NCBI RefSeq assembly: GCF_003031405.1
Contig: NZ_CP020469.1
Location: forward strand, 3,782,001-3,846,000
Length of the DNA: 64,000 nucleotides
Source: Halomonas sp. 'Soap Lake #6'
GTDB lineage: Bacteria; Pseudomonadota; Gammaproteobacteria; Pseudomonadales; Halomonadaceae
Direction of reading: 5' to 3'
The position numbers and the translations under genes were made by a program. The notes under the pieces were generated by a model. That model was given only the letters and a program-made list of their open reading frames with translations. It did no database searches and was not told the origin of the DNA. This document shows, one piece after another, positions 1-9,119 of the stretch. Positions within the stretch are counted from its first letter, which is position 1. Every line of letters starts with the position of its first letter.

Positions 1-1458
1 TTTATTCTAGGGGTGACGAGTTGGGTAGCATTCCTGCTATGGGTGGCACTTAGCCGTTACGGGGCGATCCGCCTGGGTGGCAACGATGCGAAGCCGGCTT
101 ATAGCAACATCTCCTGGTTCACCATGCTGTTCGCCGGTGGTATCGGCACGGTATTAATGTTCTGGGGCGTGGCCGAGCCGATCTCTCACTTTGCGGCTCC
201 CCCACGGCCGGGTGTCGAGCCCTTCTCTGTGGCCGCCGCCGACGATGCCATGAGCTTTTCGATCTACCACCTGGGGCTACATACCTGGGCGATTTTCGCC
301 ATGCCTGGGCTGGCGTTTGCGTACTTTATCTATCGTTACAACCTGCCAATGCGTTTCAGTTCGGTTTTCTACCCATTGATCGGCGAGCGTATTTACGGCC
401 CTGTTGGCAAAACCCTCGATATCTTTGCCATTCTCGGCACCCTGTTTGGTGTGGCGGTTTCGATTGGCCTGGGCACCCAGCAAATCAATGCGGGGCTAAC
501 GGAGCTATTTGGCGTGCCAGACTCAGTGATGACGAAAGTGATCATCATCGCTGTGCTAACGGCCGTTGCCGTGGGGTCCATCGTTGCGGGGCTGGATGCT
601 GGCGTGAAACGGCTCTCCAATATCAATATCGGGATGGCCGTCGGCCTGCTGGTGTTTGTGCTGTTTACCGGCTCGACCGTTTTCCTTTTACGGGCTGTTG
701 TCGAGACCTTTGGCCTCTACATATCGAACCTGCTCCCCATGGCGTTTTGGAATGACACACTGGCCAGCTACACCAGCAATGACGGCACCGGCTGGGGATG
801 GCAAGGCAGCTGGACAGTGTTCTATTGGGCCTGGACAGTCACCTGGTCGCCTTTTATTGGGATCTTCGTGGCGCGAATTTCCCGCGGGCGAACCATCCGC
901 GAGTTCGTGCTTGGCGTACTGTTCGCCCCTTCCATCTTTACGCTGGTCTGGTTTGCCATCTTTGGCTGGTCGGCGATGGAGATCGACGGAATTGGGGCCG
1001 AGGCCCGGGCAGCCATGGGAGACCAAGCCGGTATGCTCTCCGCGGCCGTCGGCGAAAGTATCCCCCTCGCCATGTTCGCGTTCTTCGAAAACTTCCCAGC
1101 GGCCACTTTGATCCAGGGCCTAGCGGTGGTGATCGTTGCTATCTTCTTTGCCACCTCATCAGACTCCGCCTCCCTGGTCGTCGATATGCTATGTACCGGC
1201 AGCCCAGACCCTGGCCCCTGGCACCAGCGAGTATTCTGGGGTGTATCTGAAGGTATGCTAGCGGCCATGCTCATCGTACTAGCTGGTGATGCCGGACTTA
1301 CCGCGCTACAGGAAGTAATCACCGTAGTTGGCCTACCGATGTTTATTCTGGTATTCGCCATGATGTTCTCACTGTTCCGCGGCCTAGCCCATGAGGATCT
1401 CAGCGAAGTGAAAGTAGGCAGCCCACCAAGCCAGAAAGCACTGCGGCCTGAGGAGTAG
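1..1458 (+). CDS. BCCT family betaine/carnitine/choline transporter, 5'-truncated by window edge
   Basis: Secondary transporter of quaternary ammonium compounds, normally Na+- or H+-coupled and used for osmoprotection. The reading frame is open to base 1, so the true start lies upstream; about 485 residues are visible of a usual 500-550. The BCCT signature is clear: SWTVFYWAWTVTWSPFIG followed by ARISRGRTIREF at about residues 270-300, and FWGVAEPISHF near the visible N-terminus. Many hydrophobic helices follow. The glycine-rich stretch before FWGVAEP reads AGGIGTVLM rather than the commoner AGMGIGLM, which could affect substrate or ion choice. The substrate cannot be fixed from sequence; glycine betaine, choline and related compounds are all possible. 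Confidence 0.93.
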   Translation, partial: FILGVTSWVAFLLWVALSRYGAIRLGGNDAKPAYSNISWFTMLFAGGIGTVLMFWGVAEPISHFAAPPRPGVEPFSVAAADDAMSFSIYHLGLHTWAIFAMPGLAFAYFIYRYNLPMRFSSVFYPLIGERIYGPVGKTLDIFAILGTLFGVAVSIGLGTQQINAGLTELFGVPDSVMTKVIIIAVLTAVAVGSIVAGLDAGVKRLSNINIGMAVGLLVFVLFTGSTVFLLRAVVETFGLYISNLLPMAFWNDTLASYTSNDGTGWGWQGSWTVFYWAWTVTWSPFIGIFVARISRGRTIREFVLGVLFAPSIFTLVWFAIFGWSAMEIDGIGAEARAAMGDQAGMLSAAVGESIPLAMFAFFENFPAATLIQGLAVVIVAIFFATSSDSASLVVDMLCTGSPDPGPWHQRVFWGVSEGMLAAMLIVLAGDAGLTALQEVITVVGLPMFILVFAMMFSLFRGLAHEDLSEVKVGSPPSQKALRPEE

Positions 1459-1475
1459 GTGATAATCGAGTAGGA

Positions 1476-1500
1476 CGGGGGAAGTCGCTTCCCTCGTTCT
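1476..1500 (+). terminator. Hairpin after the BCCT gene
   Basis: A 9-bp stem (CGGGGGAAG / CTTCCCTCG, one G-T pair) with a TCG loop sits 18 nt after the stop codon and is followed by TTCTTAT. It fits a weak intrinsic terminator for the BCCT gene. Confidence 0.55.
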
Positions 1501-1554
1501 TATACCACCTAGCTCTCCTACCACCTCATTCTTATACCACCTCGCTCTCCTACC
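1497..1554. repeat. Two near-identical 26-bp direct repeats, period 32
   Basis: Positions 1497-1522 and 1529-1554 are the same 26-mer (core TTATACCACCT, then GCTCTCCTACC) with one mismatch. They lie in the convergent gap between the BCCT and MFS genes. No coding meaning is apparent. Confidence 0.7.
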
Positions 1555-1660
1555 CCTATGCTCCAGAATAGCTCGGATCGGGCTAGGGTAATCACCACCG
1601 TACGATAACGGAGAACCTTTACCACCGGCTACGCTTTGTCATACGACCCCAACGCAACAG

Positions 1661-2947
1661 TTAGGCCGTATTGGTCTCTTCGCCAGCAGCCTCAATGGGT
1701 TCACCATCCTCATCCAGCAATTGGTGGTCGTAGGCGGCCTGAAGGCCGGTATCTTCCTCCGATAGCGACTGAGGCTCCTCATCCTCTGCCCAGTAGTCTA
1801 TATGGCCCGGGTAGATGGGTGATAAAACCGCAATCAGGATGCCGATTACGGAGAAAATCGCAAAGGCATCCGCATAGCCAAACCCATCGACCAATACACC
1901 AACCACCGGGGACCCCACTGCCTGCCCAAGCGCGCAGGCCATAAAGGGTATCACCGGTCCCATTGATAGCCGCCCCGGAAGTAGCCGGATGCCGGTCATC
2001 AAGTACAGCCCTGTTAGGCTCATGTAAGCAAGCCCAAAAACCATCGCGGAAAACATCGCCAACGCTAACTGGCTTGGGCTAGCAGCCAGCAATACCAGGC
2101 TTGAAGAGAGCATCATTAACATCAATGCCTGAGTAATGGGCGGGTTATTGCGGTCGGCGAGATCACTCACTACGGCACCGCCGAGCCCCGCGATACCGAC
2201 TGCAAACCATAGCCAGCCGGTTTGGCCAGGGGGCAGCGCGCCAAGAGTCACTGCCAAGTCGGGAGCAAACAGCCAGTACGGGGCAGAAACAAAGCCCATG
2301 GCGAAAGCAAACAGTGAAAGCCGGATGAGGCGCGACCATTGCAACCGGGTAATGGGCGGCGGCGGTGCAGCATTGGCTGGCACCACTCGTGACACCGAAG
2401 GAATAAAGCACCATGCCGCGATGACCCCTATGCCGGTTAGAACAGCAAAGATCGTATATGTCAGGCGCCATGCATCCGACAAAAATATAACCGTCGGCAC
2501 CGCCACGATAATGCCGACACTGGTACCAGCATTCATAATAGAGCTAACACGCCCATGCATCGTCCGGCTCACCAACGCCTGCATAGCAGCGGTTAGCGCG
2601 GGCATCATCAAACCGGTGCAGATACCGCAGATAAACACACCCACACCCAGAGAAAGTGCGTCTGATGCCTGGCTGATCAGCCCTAGCCCTCCCACCCCAA
2701 AACCACCCGAGAGCACCGCCAGATTACGCGCACCGAATCGATCAGCAGCTAGTGGCGCGACCAGTGTAGCAAGCACGAAGCTGATAAAGGGTAGCGCACC
2801 GATGACACCGATAAGGTAGGACGTGAGAGACAGCTCGACGCTGATGGAGGGCACAAACAGGCCAAACGCAAAACGCGCCAGTCCGTAACTAATCGCAACC
2901 AGTGCGGCACCAAAGATGGCAAACCCCATATTCGACAAAGTCTTCAT
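1661..2947 (-). CDS. MFS transporter, YbfB/YjiJ-like
   Basis: A 428-residue major facilitator permease with about 12 hydrophobic segments. The N-terminal sequence ISYGLARFAFGLFVPSI and the short charged loop AADRFGARNLA (the MFS loop 2-3 motif) are typical of the YbfB/YjiJ group of sugar- or drug-type permeases. The last 45 or so residues form an unusually acidic hydrophilic tail (many D and E), which fits a halophile or a regulatory tail. The start is supported by a GGAG 8 nt upstream. It is convergent with the BCCT gene and appears monocistronic. The substrate is unknown. Confidence 0.85.
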   Translation of the reverse strand: MKTLSNMGFAIFGAALVAISYGLARFAFGLFVPSISVELSLTSYLIGVIGALPFISFVLATLVAPLAADRFGARNLAVLSGGFGVGGLGLISQASDALSLGVGVFICGICTGLMMPALTAAMQALVSRTMHGRVSSIMNAGTSVGIIVAVPTVIFLSDAWRLTYTIFAVLTGIGVIAAWCFIPSVSRVVPANAAPPPPITRLQWSRLIRLSLFAFAMGFVSAPYWLFAPDLAVTLGALPPGQTGWLWFAVGIAGLGGAVVSDLADRNNPPITQALMLMMLSSSLVLLAASPSQLALAMFSAMVFGLAYMSLTGLYLMTGIRLLPGRLSMGPVIPFMACALGQAVGSPVVGVLVDGFGYADAFAIFSVIGILIAVLSPIYPGHIDYWAEDEEPQSLSEEDTGLQAAYDHQLLDEDGEPIEAAGEETNTA

Positions 2948-3124
2948 ACTGACTACTCCATGGCCGCTTGTTACATGAATAGGAGCGAACTCAGTTTATT
3001 GTCGTAGCCACAGTGGTAATGAGCAACGCAGGTAGAGGATCATTTACCTTGCCTCACTCTCCGGATTTGACCCAGGCCGGGAATTCCTCAATCGTCATCC
3101 CGTCTACCCCGGCGGCTCCTTTAC

Positions 3125-3487
3125 TTGTCGGCAGGTTTTTTGCTCCTGCAAAACCTGCATTCCCCACATCCTTGTGGGTCAACCACCAGCAAGGGCACGA
3201 TTCAAGGCTATAATGGCGTGGCCACGGTTGATCAGCAGCACCTGATCATTAGTGGCGCTAAATTAGGACGAAAGGCGGTAGAGATGGTTCGAAACCGGAT
3301 TTTCTACAGCCTCATTAAATTTCAAGGAAGTATCGTGCAAGAGCCGCGGAAGCTAGAAGATTATTTGACAGAAAGGCCCCAACCTAAGGGTATAGATGTC
3401 CTCTGTAGTTTGAAGCACTTCGCAATCATTACTTACGCTGTGCCAGCAGCTAGATTTGAAGGGTTTATAAACAGGATCTTAAAATAG
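3125..3487 (+). pseudogene. Remnant with an IS1182-type transposase segment
   Basis: An open stretch of 120 codons. About residues 19-43 read STTSKGTIQGYNGVATVDQQ, matching my recollection of the core of IS1182-like DDE transposases (usual form TTSKGTIQGYNGVAxVDxKHQ). The rest (KLEDYLTERPQPKGIDVLC onward) does not continue that family and is unrecognised, so this looks like a scar in which a transposase fragment has been joined to other sequence. There is no ribosome binding site, and two hairpins sit at the beginning. Probably not expressed. Confidence 0.5.
3131..3178. repeat. Two adjacent small inverted repeats
   Basis: GCAGGTTTT (3131-3139) pairs with AAAACCTGC (3150-3158), and CCCACA (3163-3168) pairs with TGTGGG (3173-3178). 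They sit directly before the transposase-like fragment and may belong to the old insertion element or to a terminator. Confidence 0.5.
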
Positions 3488-3903
3488 CATTACCCATCAC
3501 CCTCAACCTCCTTAAAGCCCGATTTCAAATTCAATATAAACACATATTATTTCATGCTAATCACATCCACACCTTGACAGCTATAGCTTATGTTTTAACA
3601 ACTAGAAAATAAAATATCACCCCTTAAAAAGAAACACTCTTTTTTGAAAAACCAAAGACAAAACCATAATACCAACAACCCTCAAAAAAAAGACACACTT
3701 CTGATTCAGAATAATCTGAAAAGTGATTCATTAAAGCCTTCATAAAAAAACTGAAACATCCTAAAATAACCAGAAAATCATTGTATAAAAGATATAAATA
3801 TTAAAAATAAACATTATTAACTTGCCAAAAACATGATACCGATCGAGTCTGTTGCCTACGAGATTAATTCAAGCATAAAGCTTAATGACAACAGGTACTA
3901 AAA

Positions 3904-4881
3904 ATGAAGACAACCTCTCTTACGCTCTTCAGCTTTATCGGAATAGGTGCTTTTGCCAGTAGCGTGCAAGCATTAGATATCAAGCTTGGTCATGTATTGG
4001 CACCAACTCACAATTGGCATATCGCTGCTGAGGGTTTTGCTAACGACGTAAGGGAGGCGACGGATAGTCGTGTTAACTTCCAGCTTTTTCCTAGTGGGCA
4101 GCTCGGCAATGAAACCCGCATGGTAGAGGGCATGCAGATCGGTAGTATGGATGCTGGAGTCATCGGTTGTGGATCTTTTCAGTCCTTAGAACCCAAGTTT
4201 GGAATCGTTGAGCTGCCTTACTCTTGGGAGAACCGAGAAGCAGCCTACGCAGCTTATGATGGTGAACTAGGCAGTATCCTCGAAGAACTGGCGGAAAATA
4301 AGAATATTAAAGTTCTCAGCTGGTGGGAAAATGGTTTCCGTCACGTTACCAACAACCGGGGGCCAGTTGAGTCTCCAAACGACCTAGAAGGTTTAAAGAT
4401 CAGGGTCACTCCTGACAGGATGCGTCTAAATACTTTTGAAGCACTCGGTGCAAACCCCGCCCCACTTTCCTTTGGTGAACTCTACTCGGCATTACAGCAA
4501 GGCGTCTTTGACGCTCAGGAAAACCCTCTTTCCATTATTCACTCCTCTTCTTTTTACGAAGTTCAAGATTATATCTCTTTAACGGGCCATGTTTGGGCTC
4601 CTGCTTGCTTAGCAATTGCTGGCCACACTTGGAACAAAATCAATGCGGATGATCAGGCAGTTATCCAAGCTCTAGCTGACGAGTGGCGCGATAAGCAACG
4701 CGCTATGACCCAGGAGGATGATAAAAACATGCTCGAAATGCTGGCTGCAGAAGGTATGCAGATAAATGAAGTCGACACAGCGCCCTTCAACGAGCGGGTT
4801 CAAGGAGTATGGAACGATTATTCCGATGTGTTTGGTGAGGAATTGATGGAGACCGTCAGACAGTACCAAACGGCTGAATGA
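3904..4881 (+). CDS. dctP: TRAP transporter substrate-binding protein (DctP family), system 1
   Basis: Periplasmic receptor of a tripartite ATP-independent transporter for an organic acid. The 325-residue protein starts with a signal peptide (cut likely after SSVQA, residue 23) followed by DIKLGHVLAPTHNWHIAAEGF. The conserved arginine segment DLEGLKIRVTPDRMR at about 157-170 binds the substrate carboxylate in this family, and FDAQENP at about 201-207 is the usual DctP pocket loop. It heads the operon dctP-dctQ-dctM-aldolase/ThDP-amidohydrolase-aldehyde dehydrogenase, so its ligand is probably the compound broken down by those enzymes. Confidence 0.93.
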   Translation: MKTTSLTLFSFIGIGAFASSVQALDIKLGHVLAPTHNWHIAAEGFANDVREATDSRVNFQLFPSGQLGNETRMVEGMQIGSMDAGVIGCGSFQSLEPKFGIVELPYSWENREAAYAAYDGELGSILEELAENKNIKVLSWWENGFRHVTNNRGPVESPNDLEGLKIRVTPDRMRLNTFEALGANPAPLSFGELYSALQQGVFDAQENPLSIIHSSSFYEVQDYISLTGHVWAPACLAIAGHTWNKINADDQAVIQALADEWRDKQRAMTQEDDKNMLEMLAAEGMQINEVDTAPFNERVQGVWNDYSDVFGEELMETVRQYQTAE

Positions 4882-4882
4882 T

Positions 4883-5356
4883 ATGACCTTTTCCAGACTT
4901 GTAATGCGTATATCCCATCTAAGTTTGGCCGTAGCCGCCTGCGGAGCCGCCGCGTTGGCGGCCCTGGTTATCTATACGGTCTTTATGCGCTGGGTCGTGG
5001 GACAAACGCCTAATTGGGCGGAAGAGTTGCCGCGACTAGTGCTGATCTGGACAGCCCTATTGGGCTCAGTTACCTGCACATACCAACGCTCTCACCTCAA
5101 TGCCGGGTTGTTGCCGCTGATCGTACGCTCCATCAACGTCCGCCGAGTCATCAACAAGGCCACGGATATTGTTCTACTAGTAATGCTTCTGGTGCTAGCC
5201 AAGGCTGGCTGGGATCTAGCAGTACTGACCATGAACATGACCACTACAGCGTTAAAAATGCCTGTTGGTGTCATTTATCTCTCAGTGCCAGTGGGTTGCG
5301 TAGGTATGGCGTTGATGCAAGTACAGCACGTGTTGTCTCCTGGAGATTCCCCATGA
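4883..5356 (+). CDS. dctQ: TRAP transporter small permease (DctQ), system 1
   Basis: A 157-residue inner-membrane protein with four hydrophobic helices and the family hallmark NWAEELPRLVLIWTALLGS in the second helix region. It forms the small membrane subunit that pairs with DctM. It begins one base after the dctP stop and overlaps the dctM start by an ATGA, showing tight translational coupling. Confidence 0.92.
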   Translation: MTFSRLVMRISHLSLAVAACGAAALAALVIYTVFMRWVVGQTPNWAEELPRLVLIWTALLGSVTCTYQRSHLNAGLLPLIVRSINVRRVINKATDIVLLVMLLVLAKAGWDLAVLTMNMTTTALKMPVGVIYLSVPVGCVGMALMQVQHVLSPGDSP

Positions 5357-6636
5357 CCGTCGGTGCACTTACTCTGCTGGGCGTCTTTGGACTCGCTATT
5401 TTAGTTAATATACCGATTGCCTTCAGCTTGATTCTCGCCGCTCTCGTCTATCTGCTCGTGTTTGGTGCGGCCCCCATGATGGTTTCAGCGCAGCAGTTCG
5501 TCGGCGGGATGGATAGCTTCACCCTGCTGGCGATTCCCCTATTCATTCTAGCGGCACAACTGATGAATAGCGCTGGCTTGACCAAGCGTATCGTACATCT
5601 TTGCATGTCCCTAGTCGGCGATATTCGGGGCGGGCTAGCTGTCGTAGCGGTCATGGCCTGTATGTTGTTTGGTGCCTTATCAGGGTCAGGAGTGGCAGAT
5701 GTTATTGCTATCGGCAGCATGCTGTTACCTGCGATGCATAAAAATGGCTACCACAAGGGCTTTAGCAGCGCACTAGTCGGGTGTGCCAGCTCCTTCGGTA
5801 CGGTGATCCCTCCTAGTATCGTCATGATCGTCTACGGCACCACTTCTAATACGTCAGTGGGAAAACTCTTCATGGGCGGCGTAATTCCTGGCCTGTTGTT
5901 GACCCTTTCGTTAATAGGTGTGGCGCTTTACATTTCGCGGAAACATGGCTGGGCGGGGGTAAAGTCTTCAGACCCCGCTGAACGCCGTCGAGCGGTCATC
6001 GATGCACTGCCTGCACTCATGGTACCGGTGCTGATCATTGGTGGAATTCGCTTCGGCGTATTCACACCGACCGAAGCAGCGGCCTCCGCCATTCTCTACG
6101 CCCTTGTACTCGGTGTGGTGCTCTATCGCTGCCTCTCGCTGCGGGACATCCTCAACTGCGTCATCGCCACAGCAGAAACGAGCGCCGCTATCTTAGTAAT
6201 TATCGGTGCCGCTGGTCTCTTCGCCTGGGGGTTGACCTATGAACAGGTACCACAAGCCATCGCAGGGATCATCGGCGATTGGACAAATAGCACACACACT
6301 GTGTTGCTGTTGCTAACTGCAGTACTGCTGGTGCTCGGAACTTTTATGGAGAGCATCGCCATCATCATCATCATCACGCCCATCGTCATGCCTCTGCTCT
6401 CCCAGTACGGCATCGACCCTGTGCATTTTGGTGTGTTGCTGACCGTCAACCTCGCTATAGGTGCCAATACGCCCCCCCTGGGTATTGATCTAATGGCGGC
6501 CTGCCGTATCTCGGGTATCAGCGTCATGGAAACGTTACGCCCGCTTTCGCTAATGCTGATGTCCATGCTTGCTGTCCTAATGCTCATCACATTCGTGCCC
6601 GACATCGTGCTGTTCTTACCCAACCTGATGGAGTGA
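5353..6636 (+). CDS. dctM: TRAP transporter large permease (DctM), system 1
   Basis: A 427-residue, roughly 12-helix permease that carries the Na+-coupled translocation pathway. Conserved DctM features include IPLFILAAQLMNSAGL, the SGSGVADVIAIGSMLLPAM segment, GTVIPPSIVMIVYG, and the C-terminal TPPLGIDLMAACRISG. The ATG at 5353 is preferred over an in-frame start 340 nt upstream because it overlaps the dctQ stop as ATGA and gives the usual family length. Confidence 0.92.
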   Translation: MTVGALTLLGVFGLAILVNIPIAFSLILAALVYLLVFGAAPMMVSAQQFVGGMDSFTLLAIPLFILAAQLMNSAGLTKRIVHLCMSLVGDIRGGLAVVAVMACMLFGALSGSGVADVIAIGSMLLPAMHKNGYHKGFSSALVGCASSFGTVIPPSIVMIVYGTTSNTSVGKLFMGGVIPGLLLTLSLIGVALYISRKHGWAGVKSSDPAERRRAVIDALPALMVPVLIIGGIRFGVFTPTEAAASAILYALVLGVVLYRCLSLRDILNCVIATAETSAAILVIIGAAGLFAWGLTYEQVPQAIAGIIGDWTNSTHTVLLLLTAVLLVLGTFMESIAIIIIITPIVMPLLSQYGIDPVHFGVLLTVNLAIGANTPPLGIDLMAACRISGISVMETLRPLSLMLMSMLAVLMLITFVPDIVLFLPNLME

Positions 6637-6641
6637 TCCTC

Positions 6642-9119
6642 ATGCTTCATAGAAATCTAACAGGCTGTCGAAGCTGGCTTTTCATACCGGGGCATGACAC
6701 CGATCGCCTGGATAGTGCGTTGGCTTCAGGGGCCGATGCCATTGTTATCGATCTGGAAGAGTTCACTCCGGCAGAATCACGTGAAACAGCCTGCCATGCT
6801 TTCGCCAATATAGCCGAAAGCTGTCGGCGAAAAGGCCTCAACCCCATGGTCCGCATCAACGCCTTAGATGAGGGAGGTAGAGAAGAACTGGCATTGCTAA
6901 TGAGTGCTGCTCCTACTGCTGTCTTCCTGCCCAAAGTCGAAGAGACCATGCAGTTGACGGCCCTTTCATCAGCTCTTGATAGCGAAGAAAAGTTCTGGGG
7001 TATATCACCTGGAAGCACTGCCATCGTGCCGACTCTAGAAAGTCGTTTGGGGGTCGAACGGGCTAGTGAGTTATTACATGCCAACCCGCGTATTTCAGCA
7101 GCCCTGCTCGGCACGGGTGACCTAGCAAGTGACTTAAAGTTATCTGCGAAAGAACGCAGCACCTCGCTGGCTCCCTTCCGGCAGTTTTTTCTTAAGGCAT
7201 GTGGTGATGCCGACATTCTCGCCATTGACGGCCCATGGTCAGAAGTCTGGGGATTCGAGGACGACCAAATTTGGTCATACCAGTGTGGCTTCCGAGCACG
7301 CTGCGTTGTCGATACTCGTCAGGTCAAACCACTGCATCAACTGTTATCCACCACTCCCCCTAACTACTCGTTCAAAGAGATCCCGCGCATGAGCCACTCC
7401 GCCCTCCCTTCCCGTAACGGGGGCCAGATCCTGATCCAGCAATTGCGCCAGCATGGTGCTCGACGTGTTTTCCTGGTCCCCGGAGAGAGCTACCTGCCAT
7501 GTATTGATGCACTTAATGAGCATCGTGGCGCTATCGAGCCTATTGTCTGCCGCCAAGAGAGCGGTGCTGGCTACATGGCCGAGGCCTATGGCAAGCTGAC
7601 CAACGAGCCTGGAATCTGTTTTGTCACCCGAGGGCCTGGCGCCACCAATGCATCAATTGCCGTCCATACGGCTTATCAAGACTCGACACCGATGATCCTT
7701 TTCATCGGACAAGTCGGCAACGATTTCATCGAACGCGAGGCCTTTCAGGAGATCGACTATCGCCGCATGTTCGGACCAATGGCCAAATGGGTAGCCCAGA
7801 TTGACGACACTGCACGGATACCTGAGTTCATCGCCAGAGCCTACTCTGTCGCGACCAGTGGCCGCCCTGGCCCAGTAGTTTTGGCCTTGCCAGAAGATAC
7901 GTTGTGGGGCGAGGCCTGCGTTGCTGATGTGGAGCCTCGGCAGCGCCTACACAGTTACCCTAGCCAACAGCAATTGCGCGAGTTGCAACAGCATCTAGAG
8001 CGGGCCGAAAAGCCATTCCTATTATTGGGTGGTAGCGGATGGACCAAGCAGGCCCAAATGGATATTGCTGCGTTTGCCGAGCGCTACGCTCTTCCCGTTG
8101 GCGTTGCTTGGCGACGCCTAGAGTGTTTTAACCAACACCATGAGAATTTCGTTGGTCACGTTGGTAGCGGCATGCATCAAGCTTTGCGTGAGCAGCTCAA
8201 GTCTTGCGATCTGATTATTACGCTTGGGGCACGATTAGGCGAACCTACGACAGAGGGCTACAGCTGGATCGCGTCGCCGACTCCAAACCAGACACTCGTC
8301 CATATCTACCCCGATCCTGAAGAGCTTGGTCATGTTTATCGTCCTGACCTCGCTATCAATGCTGATGTAGTCGGTTTTTCGACAAGTCTCGGAGAACTAA
8401 ATCCTGAGAGCACGCCTTCCTGGCACCAGTCAACGATCACTGCTCGCCTGGCCTATCTTGACACCCTGACACCACTGGACGCTCCTGGGCGACTTAGCCT
8501 GGATAAAGTCACCCGAACGGTAGATCAATTGCTGAACGGCAAGGGCTGTATCACCGTCGGTGCTGGCAATTACGCACTCTATGCTCATCGCTATATCCAG
8601 TTTAGCGGTCTTGGCAGCTCCCTAGCCCCCACGGTGGGTGCAATGGGTTATGGCCTTCCCGCAGCCATCAGCAGTAAGCTCGAGCACCCACAACGGCCGA
8701 CCATCTGTTTTGCCGGTGACGGTTGCTTCCAGATGAATTTGCAGGAGCTCGGCGTGGCTCTGCAGTACCGACTAGGCATCGTTATCCTAGTCTTCAACAA
8801 TGGAATGTGGGGCACTATTCGCGCCCACCAGGAGCATGACTTCCCAGGTCGCGAGATTGCGCTGACATTCACCAACCCTAAGTTTGACTCCCTGATCAAG
8901 GCCTATGGCGGGCATGGTGAAATTGTCGAGGACGATGCTTCCTTCGAGGCTGCCTTTTCACGTGCTCTAGCCTTCACTGAGCAAGAGCACTTGCCCGCTT
9001 TGATTGAGCTGCGTTACGACGCTGATGGTATTGCACCAGGAGAGCGCCTGAGTGCAATCCGTGCCGCAGCTCTCGGTCACCAAAATATATTAATGACGCA
9101 GGAGAGCTCTAATGACTGA
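6642..9119 (+). CDS. Fusion of CitE-like (HpcH/HpaI) aldolase/lyase with a ThDP-dependent acetolactate synthase-like enzyme
   Basis: One uninterrupted 825-residue frame holds two enzymes. Residues 1 to about 245 are CitE-like: metal-binding Glu region VIDLEEFTPAE, substrate Arg in MVRINAL, LPKVEE, PTLESRLGV, LLGTGDLASDL and AIDGPW. From residue 250 (Met, coordinate 7389) a full ThDP enzyme follows: catalytic Glu in CRQESGAGYMAEAYG (about E306), and the ThDP motif GDG at 692 with NN at about 719. Members of the second family join or decarboxylate 2-oxo acids; the first cleaves C-C bonds in acyl-CoA or hydroxy-oxo acids. The ATG at 6642 has GGAG 8 nt upstream; a GTG at 6633 overlaps the dctM stop. 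An internal start at 7389 cannot be excluded. The combined reaction is unknown. Confidence 0.8.
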   Translation: MLHRNLTGCRSWLFIPGHDTDRLDSALASGADAIVIDLEEFTPAESRETACHAFANIAESCRRKGLNPMVRINALDEGGREELALLMSAAPTAVFLPKVEETMQLTALSSALDSEEKFWGISPGSTAIVPTLESRLGVERASELLHANPRISAALLGTGDLASDLKLSAKERSTSLAPFRQFFLKACGDADILAIDGPWSEVWGFEDDQIWSYQCGFRARCVVDTRQVKPLHQLLSTTPPNYSFKEIPRMSHSALPSRNGGQILIQQLRQHGARRVFLVPGESYLPCIDALNEHRGAIEPIVCRQESGAGYMAEAYGKLTNEPGICFVTRGPGATNASIAVHTAYQDSTPMILFIGQVGNDFIEREAFQEIDYRRMFGPMAKWVAQIDDTARIPEFIARAYSVATSGRPGPVVLALPEDTLWGEACVADVEPRQRLHSYPSQQQLRELQQHLERAEKPFLLLGGSGWTKQAQMDIAAFAERYALPVGVAWRRLECFNQHHENFVGHVGSGMHQALREQLKSCDLIITLGARLGEPTTEGYSWIASPTPNQTLVHIYPDPEELGHVYRPDLAINADVVGFSTSLGELNPESTPSWHQSTITARLAYLDTLTPLDAPGRLSLDKVTRTVDQLLNGKGCITVGAGNYALYAHRYIQFSGLGSSLAPTVGAMGYGLPAAISSKLEHPQRPTICFAGDGCFQMNLQELGVALQYRLGIVILVFNNGMWGTIRAHQEHDFPGREIALTFTNPKFDSLIKAYGGHGEIVEDDASFEAAFSRALAFTEQEHLPALIELRYDADGIAPGERLSAIRAAALGHQNILMTQESSND

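Larger units (their letters stand above)
2948..3903. other. Gene-poor 1-kb stretch with IS scar and AT-rich promoter region
   Basis: No convincing intact gene. It holds two small hairpins (3131-3158, 3163-3178), a transposase-like fragment (3125-3487), and then about 400 nt of strongly AT-rich DNA leading into the first dctP gene, presumably containing its promoter. I could not pick a single convincing -35/-10 pair. Confidence 0.6.

Noticed and set aside
3013..3213. 66-codon frame in the IS scar region
   Set aside because: Overlaps hairpins and the transposase-like frame, low-complexity content, no ribosome binding site.
5014..5352. Upstream extension of the dctM frame over dctQ
   Set aside because: It reads dctQ out of frame; ATG 5353 overlapping the dctQ stop gives the normal DctM length.
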